The position numbers were made by a program, and so were the translations under genes. Below the pieces are notes generated by a model, which saw only the letters and a program-made list of their open reading frames with translations, made no database searches and was not told where the DNA came from. A stretch of 64,000 nt of DNA from Streptomyces lomondensis (GTDB lineage: Bacteria; Actinomycetota; Actinomycetes; Streptomycetales; Streptomycetaceae), in assembly GCF_014651035.1 (NCBI RefSeq), contig NZ_BMWC01000001.1:897574-961573 (forward strand), in the 5' to 3' direction. Below are positions 59,948 through 64,000 of this stretch, piece by piece; positions within the stretch are counted from its first letter, which is position 1, and each line of letters begins with the position of its first letter.

Positions 59948-60282
59948 CTTTATTTTCGCAGGTCAGAGGCTATGTTTAGTCGCTGAACAAACTGCCGGTC
60001 GAATCCGGGTCGAATCCGGGGCGAATTTGGGCTGCAAGTTTTGTCGTCCCTGTCCACCGCACGTGCGACATATTCGGTATTCCGGGCGTCAAGTGCGGTC
60101 CAATGCCGAATCTGTGGCGGACATCTCGGCACCGGATGTATCGGTCGATCACCGATGGTGCGTCCGGCAGTGGAGCCTGTCAGAAGTGATCACTGGCGAG
60201 AGCGTCTCGCTGCCCGCTCCTGCCGGGAACCACTGGTTCCTGGCGAAGGTGGCCATGTGAGGCATGGGGTTCCGCTCCCTAC
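59948..60282. other. Interval between rnpB and truncated LLM gene
   Basis: 335 bases, noticeably less GC-rich (TTTATTTTCGCA) and without a credible gene. It contains a direct repeat of TCGAATCCGGG at 59999-60009 and 60010-60020 with a third, diverged copy. Short frames on both strands show no recognisable product. It is the likely junction region between conserved and accessory DNA. Confidence 0.5.
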
Positions 60283-60624
60283 TCAACAAGGTGGGGGACG
60301 CAGGCTCAGCCCCATGAACGGGGCTATCCAAGACGGCGCGAAATCCTGGTGCAGCCGGACCGGATCGGCGGTGGAGAGCACCGACACGGCACTGGCCAGC
60401 CGGATACGGCTGGTGGCCTGGGCGATCGCGGCCAGCGGGACGGCGGGGTTAGCGACTGCGAAGTCCCAGCTGTGGTGCTCGCCGAGACCGAAGACGTCCA
60501 GGCCGGCCTGGTCGGCGGCGATGGCGTAGGAGACGATCTCGCGGGTGCGGCGCCCCGGGTCGTGCAGTTTTCCTGTGGCGGGGTCGGTCTGCAGGTCGGA
60601 CAGGGAGATGATGCCCAGTTCCAC
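60283..60624 (-). pseudogene. Truncated LLM-class flavin-dependent oxidoreductase (N-terminal third)
   Basis: From GTG 60624 the minus frame encodes V-E-L-G-I-I-S-L-S-D-L, F-G-L-G-E-H-H-S-W-D-F-A, R-I-R-L-A-S-A-V-S-V-L-S and D-P-V-R-L-H-Q-D-F-A, the first 96 residues of a luciferase-like monooxygenase. After about 60337 the family similarity stops and 17 unrelated residues run to a stop. Full-length relatives are about 330-350 residues, so about 70 percent is missing, cut off on the rnpB side. Confidence 0.82.
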
Positions 60625-60719
60625 GGTCGTCTCCGATAGGGGGACAGGGGTTGGGAGGGAGCGGCCCGGCCGGCGTGGTCGCGGGCCGGGCCGCTGTGAA
60701 GGGGCGGGGGACTGGGGGT

Positions 60720-61091
60720 TCAGAAGGAGTAGGGCCCGAACCGGCCCCACATGATGACCGCGGCGACGATGAGCAGGATCGCGTTGAACCCGATGGCCTG
60801 CGGCTCCTTGCGGCGGGCGTGGAGGCCCATGGCCAGGACCATGATCACAGCCAGGACGGTGGCGGCCAGCGGGGTGAGCACGGTGGCGATGTCGAAAGCA
60901 CCCGGAAGGATCAGCCCGAGGGCGCCGGCGAGTTCGGCGACGCCGATCAGACGCACCACGGGTGTCGAGACGTCACTGACCCACGGCAGCTGGGATATGA
61001 GCTTTTCGCGGGGCTGGGTGGACTTGGTGACGCCGGCGGCCGCGAACAGTGCAGCGAGGACGCCCTGCAGGATCCACAGGAACCCGTTCAT
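60720..61091 (-). CDS. DoxX-family membrane protein
   Basis: 123 residues, ATG 61091. Four membrane helices with the DoxX-like opening L-Q-G-V-L-A-A-L-F-A-A-A-G-V-T-K and L-I-G-V-A-E-L-A-G-A-L-G-L-I-L-P. Members are quinone-linked or redox-associated membrane proteins. Part of a small set of redox genes (SDR, quinone-type reductase, LLM remnant) flanked by a TetR regulator. Confidence 0.85.
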   Translation of the reverse strand: MNGFLWILQGVLAALFAAAGVTKSTQPREKLISQLPWVSDVSTPVVRLIGVAELAGALGLILPGAFDIATVLTPLAATVLAVIMVLAMGLHARRKEPQAIGFNAILLIVAAVIMWGRFGPYSF

Positions 61092-61191
61092 CGGAGCGGA
61101 GACCTTCTTCTTCGGTCGCGCCGCGGCGGGGATCGCCGCGGCGGATGAGGATTGAGCGGATCAGGATTCAACGGGGGAGCGCCGGGAGGCG

Positions 61192-61866
61192 TCAGACGGT
61201 GAAGACGCGCTCGGCTTCGTCGCGCTGGGTGTGCAGGTCCCAGTAGAGAGGGGCGATCTCCTCGGCCTCGGCGGTCGGGATTTCGGGAGGGCCGCCCGCG
61301 CCGATCCACACGCCGATGGCGACGTGCGCGGCCTGGATACCGGTGCCGGCCAGCTCTTTGTGCAGGTTGAGCACCCAGTTGCGAAGCGCCGCCTGAGCGG
61401 GGTTGACGTTGCCGAGCATTGGGATGGGGTCGACCGAGCCGGCGCCGTTGGTGAAGAGCAGGGTGCCCGCGCCGGCCTCACGCATCGCGGGCAGGACGGC
61501 CTGGGTGGCGGTGATGGCGCTGTAGAGCAGGAAGTCGATCCATCCCTGCACATCGGACGGGCTGGTCTGGGACGGGGAGGTGAGGGTCACGGAGCTGATG
61601 CTGGGAGCGGGGGAGTGCTCCAGGACGTCGATGCCGCCGAAGCGGGTGGCGGCGTCCTTGAGGGCCTGGGTCAGCGCGTCGTGGTCGCGCACGTCCGCCG
61701 GGAACGCGGCGGCAGTGATGCCCTCGGCGGTGAGCCGGGCGACGAGGTCGTCGAGCTTGGCGCGGTTGCGGGCGATGAGAGCGACGTCGTAGCCGCGCGA
61801 GCCGAAGGTGCGGGCGATGGCGAGGCCCATTCCGGGGCCGGCTCCGACGATGGCGATGCTGGGCAC
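61192..61866 (-). CDS. Atypical SDR-family protein
   Basis: 224 residues, ATG 61866. Rossmann start I-V-G-A-G-P-G-M-G-L-A-I-A (variant of T-G-x-x-x-G-x-G) and A-D-V-R-D at the adenine site. The N-N-A-G motif is replaced by E-H-S-P-A-P, and at the active site the Y-x-x-x-K is missing: the aligned segment is V-N-P-A-Q-A-A-L-R-N. Ser remains in T-N-G-A-G-S. It belongs to the GAGPG-type SDR subgroup and may bind nucleotide without classical catalysis. Confidence 0.8.
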   Translation of the reverse strand: MPSIAIVGAGPGMGLAIARTFGSRGYDVALIARNRAKLDDLVARLTAEGITAAAFPADVRDHDALTQALKDAATRFGGIDVLEHSPAPSISSVTLTSPSQTSPSDVQGWIDFLLYSAITATQAVLPAMREAGAGTLLFTNGAGSVDPIPMLGNVNPAQAALRNWVLNLHKELAGTGIQAAHVAIGVWIGAGGPPEIPTAEAEEIAPLYWDLHTQRDEAERVFTV

Positions 61867-61908
61867 GGTGAAGTCCTTTCGGGGGGGAGCGTCTGGGATA
61901 CGGACTGG

Positions 61909-62844
61909 TCAGGCGACGGTGATCGCGATCTCGCCGAGGGCGCCGACGCCGAACGCGGCGAACGCCTCGGGGGCACGCTCGAGGTCGAACTCGGAGTTCA
62001 CCGACACCTTGAGGGCGCCGGAGGCGACCTGCCCGGCGAGGGTGGACAGGGTGTCGGCGGTCGGGTTGGACTGGATCATGGCGGTCTGCAGCTTGCGGTC
62101 CTCCGAGGCCTCGGGGACGGTGAGGGCGGAGGCGACGGCGCCGCCGTCGCGGGTCAGCGCGGTGAGCTCGGCCAGGTCGCCGGCGAGGTGCAGCACCGCG
62201 TCCACGCCGTCGGGGGCGATCGCCCGGACCTGCGCGGTCATGTCCTGGGTGTAGTCGATGACGGTCACCTCGGCGTCGGTCAGCGCCGAGACGAAGCCGC
62301 TCTCGGAACCCGACTTGGCCGTGGCGATCACCCTCGCGCCCCGGGCAGCGGCCAGCTGCACGGCGATCGCACCCACTCCGCCGGTGGCACCGGAGATCAG
62401 CACCGTCCTGCCCTCCAGCGGGCCGAGCAGGGCGAGACCGTCGAAGGCGGCGGTGCCCGCCGGCCCGAGCGCGCCGGCGTCACGCACCAAGACCCCCTCG
62501 GGCCGGTGGGCGATGCCGATGGCAGCGGGAACGGCGACGTACTGCGCCATCGAACCGGTGCCCAGGTGCGCCTTGGTGACCACGCCGAACACGGCGTCGC
62601 CGACCGCGAAACCCTCGACACCCTCACCGACCGCCTCGACGGTGCCGGCGAAGTCCTTGCCGGGGATCAGCGGGAAGCGGTGCTCCATCATGCCCTGCAG
62701 GTATCCGGCCACCGTGCCCAGATCGAACCCGTTCACCGAGGACGCGGCCACCTTCACCAGCACCTCACCGGCCTCCGGGCGGGGCACCTCCACCTCGGTC
62801 ACCTCGGGGCTGCCGGGCACCTGCGCCAATGTCACAGCGCGCAC
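61909..62844 (-). CDS. NADP-dependent quinone-oxidoreductase-like MDR
   Basis: 311 residues, ATG 62844. Zinc-free medium-chain reductase: P-G-K-D-F-A-G-T-V in place of the zinc His, V-N-G-F-D near residue 38, and NADPH-binding I-S-G-A-T-G-G-V-G-A-I-A-V-Q-L-A. Likely reduces quinones or enones. It is divergent from the TetR gene, with three operator-like repeats between them, so it is the probable target of that repressor. Confidence 0.88.
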   Translation of the reverse strand: MRAVTLAQVPGSPEVTEVEVPRPEAGEVLVKVAASSVNGFDLGTVAGYLQGMMEHRFPLIPGKDFAGTVEAVGEGVEGFAVGDAVFGVVTKAHLGTGSMAQYVAVPAAIGIAHRPEGVLVRDAGALGPAGTAAFDGLALLGPLEGRTVLISGATGGVGAIAVQLAAARGARVIATAKSGSESGFVSALTDAEVTVIDYTQDMTAQVRAIAPDGVDAVLHLAGDLAELTALTRDGGAVASALTVPEASEDRKLQTAMIQSNPTADTLSTLAGQVASGALKVSVNSEFDLERAPEAFAAFGVGALGEIAITVA

Positions 62845-62880
62845 TGATCATCAACTCCTTGGCATCGGTATCGCTCGATT

Positions 62881-62968
62881 CGGAAAGGGATATCCGGTTC
62901 TTGATCCGGAAAGGCCTGTCCGGTTCGCGGTGTCCACGATAACACTGAAACTGGATAGGCCATTCCGA
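62881..62968. promoter_or_regulatory. Three operator-like repeats for the divergent TetR regulator
   Basis: CGGAAAGGGATATCCG (62881-62896), CCGGAAAGGCCTGTCCGG (62906-62923) and CTGGATAGGCCATTCCGA (62951-62968) share an imperfect palindromic pattern centred on AGGCCT. The last two are 45 bases apart centre to centre. They fill the region between the reductase and TetR starts. Confidence 0.7.
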
Positions 62969-62986
62969 TTCGGTAGACTGAGTGTC

Positions 62987-63685
62987 ATGAACCTTGGCGC
63001 CCGATCCAGCGATGACCCTGCCGCACAACCTCTGCGCAGCGATGCCGAGCGCAACCGTGCGCGGATCGTCGACGCCGCGCGCACGGTGTTCAGGCGTGAC
63101 GGCCTGCATGCCTCCATGGCTTCCGTGGCCCGCGAGGCGGGGGTGGGCATCGCCACCCTGTTCCGCCGGTTCCCGACAAAGGAGGAACTGGTCGCCGCGG
63201 TCTTCGCCGACCGTATGGACGCCTACGTCGACGCGGTCGGCGTCGCCCTCGACGACCCCGATCCCTGGCGCGGTCTCGCGGGGTTCATCGAAACCGCCTG
63301 CGCGATGCAGGCCGCCGATTACGGCTTCGCCGACGTACTGACCATGACCTTCCCCACGGCCAAGGCTCTGGAGGAGCGCCGAGACCAGGCGTACGAGGGC
63401 GTCGTCCAGCTCATCGACCGCGCCAAGGCCGCAGGACGTCTGCGTGAGGACTTCAGCCCCGAGGACCTGGTGCTGGTGCACATGGCCACTGCCGGCGTCG
63501 TCAACGCCACCGGCGACGCCGCTCCCGACGCCTGGAAACGCGTCGTCGCCCTGATGCTCCAGTCCTTCGAGGCCCCCGCCCGCGGCCCCCTGCCCGACCC
63601 GCCCGAGCCCCGCGCCCTCTATAAGGCCATGCTCCGTGCGAGTCAGGCGTGCTCCGCCTCGCCGGAACCAGGGAAGAAGGACTGA
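62987..63685 (+). CDS. TetR-family transcriptional regulator
   Basis: 232 residues, ATG 62987. HTH: A-R-I-V-D-A-A-R-T-V-F-R-R-D-G-L ... M-A-S-V-A-R-E-A-G-V-G-I-A-T-L-F-R-R-F-P-T-K-E-E-L-V-A-A-V-F. The C-terminal ligand domain has F-A-D-V-L-T-M-T-F-P and L-V-L-V-H-M-A-T-A-G. Divergent from the quinone-reductase gene and expected to repress it and itself through the repeats upstream. Confidence 0.9.
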   Translation: MNLGARSSDDPAAQPLRSDAERNRARIVDAARTVFRRDGLHASMASVAREAGVGIATLFRRFPTKEELVAAVFADRMDAYVDAVGVALDDPDPWRGLAGFIETACAMQAADYGFADVLTMTFPTAKALEERRDQAYEGVVQLIDRAKAAGRLREDFSPEDLVLVHMATAGVVNATGDAAPDAWKRVVALMLQSFEAPARGPLPDPPEPRALYKAMLRASQACSASPEPGKKD

Positions 63686-63699
63686 AGGGCCACGTCCCG

Positions 63700-63947
63700 G
63701 CGCCCTGGCAGCGGAGTTCGACGCGCTCGTGGACTGCCACGGAGGCTCCGCGCGTCAGTACCACCGGATGCTGCGCAGAGGAGGCCGAGCCGTCACCATG
63801 ACCATGAAGGGCCTGCCGTTCGCCCTGCTCTCCGTGCTGCTGCCCGGCCCCCGGATGCGTTTCATGTCCGAGAAGGTGCGGCGCGACGACATGGAGAGAT
63901 TTCCCCGGCTGTGCCGGCCGGGGCGGGCACTCCGGCCCCGGCCATGA
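63700..63947 (+). pseudogene. Remnant of a zinc-binding/quinone reductase C-terminal half
   Basis: The plus frame reads F-D-A-L-V-D-C-H-G-G ... M-L-R-R-G-G-R-A-V-T-M and M-S-E-K-V-R-R-D-D-M-E-R-F, the pattern of the second half of MDR reductases. There is no N-terminal half upstream and no convincing start (the nearest overlaps the TetR end), and the C-terminus runs into low-complexity R-P-G-R-A-L-R-P-R-P. Confidence 0.55.
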
Positions 63948-63975
63948 CCGTCAACTTGACCTGAGCGACCGGGAA

Positions 63976-64000
63976 CCCGGGGGGGGGGGGGGGGGGGGGG
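63976..64000. repeat. Poly-G tract at the window edge
   Basis: The last 22 or so bases are all G. Runs of this length are rare in real Streptomyces DNA and typical of a contig end or a no-signal read artefact. Confidence 0.85.

Noticed and set aside
59999..60035. A tRNA T-arm-like GGTCGAATCC sequence suggesting a tRNA gene or att site
   Set aside because: It is part of a short direct repeat, and no cloverleaf, anticodon arm or CCA-side acceptor stem could be drawn around it.
59790..60260. A 156-codon frame across the end of rnpB
   Set aside because: It begins inside the structured RNase P RNA and its product shows no recognisable family; the 3' part may be a relic but cannot be supported.
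60149..60331. A 60-codon minus frame beginning MDSPVHGAEP
   Set aside because: It has no ribosome site, lies in the junction interval and has no recognisable similarity.

Overview
The window is about 64 kb of very GC-rich actinobacterial DNA, almost certainly Streptomyces. The evidence is third-position GC bias in every gene, many GTG starts, ATGA/GTGA stop-start overlaps, Streptomyces-type conserved proteins (DUF397/DUF5753-style HTH regulator, PF04672-type methyltransferase, SCO2322-type protein), a class A RNase P RNA and copies of the GC-rich interspersed repeat common between Streptomyces genes. No rRNA, tRNA, CRISPR array or complete insertion sequence was found. All family assignments and comparisons with Mycobacterium tuberculosis are from memory of the families, not from a search.

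Layout. 1-11 kb: small conserved proteins, DUF1992, FHA, an O-methyltransferase, an MHS-type symporter, a GT87/PAP2 fusion, a GT39-type mannosyltransferase-like membrane protein and a drug-exporter MFS protein with a tandem-repeat linker and three CnaB-like domains. 11-13.6 kb: divergent FadA5-like thiolase and CYP125-like P450. 13.9-19.5 kb: one minus-strand operon behind a cobalamin riboswitch, holding a secreted alpha/alpha-toroid protein, a second secreted anchored protein, and a complete ECF transporter (T, fused A-A, S). 19.6-23.7 kb: kinase-like, methyltransferase, HTH regulator, NTF2-like and metallo-hydrolase genes. 23.8-30.4 kb: aldehyde dehydrogenase plus [3Fe-4S] ferredoxin, a KstR-like repressor, and a divergent operon of glycosyltransferase, methyltransferase and toroid protein. 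30.5-46.8 kb: membrane proteins, an Rv3520c-like F420 oxidoreductase, DUF5336, a decayed TnpB locus, an amidase, two MFS exporters and a two-component/ABC-2 export set. 47-50 kb: an Rv3538-like hydratase, zinc alcohol dehydrogenase and SDR operon. 50-59.6 kb: housekeeping genes (Nif3, zinc ribbon, RNase H/phosphatase, Eda, YaaA), MerR and AraC regulators, EamA. 59.5-60 kb: rnpB. 60.3-64 kb: a small accessory block starting with a truncated gene and ending in a poly-G tract.

Two systems tie the window together. First, a dispersed steroid side-chain catabolism regulon: palindromes matching or nearly matching the KstR consensus TnnAACnnGTTnnA lie in front of the KstR-like gene and its divergent operon, the CYP125/thiolase pair and the hydratase-dehydrogenase-SDR operon. 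Second, the B12-riboswitch operon pairs an ECF importer with two surface proteins whose architecture resembles the two domains of animal transcobalamin/intrinsic factor split into separate genes. I regard this as the most likely undescribed system here: a cell-surface cobalamin-capture pair feeding an ECF importer.

Other features are two genes with unusual apparent start codons (AUC and CUG), recurring CTGAC-N5-GTCAG palindromes, an interspersed repeat translated inside an ATPase linker, and gene remnants (TnpB, SLT-type lytic transglycosylase, Uma2, LLM oxidoreductase, zinc dehydrogenase).
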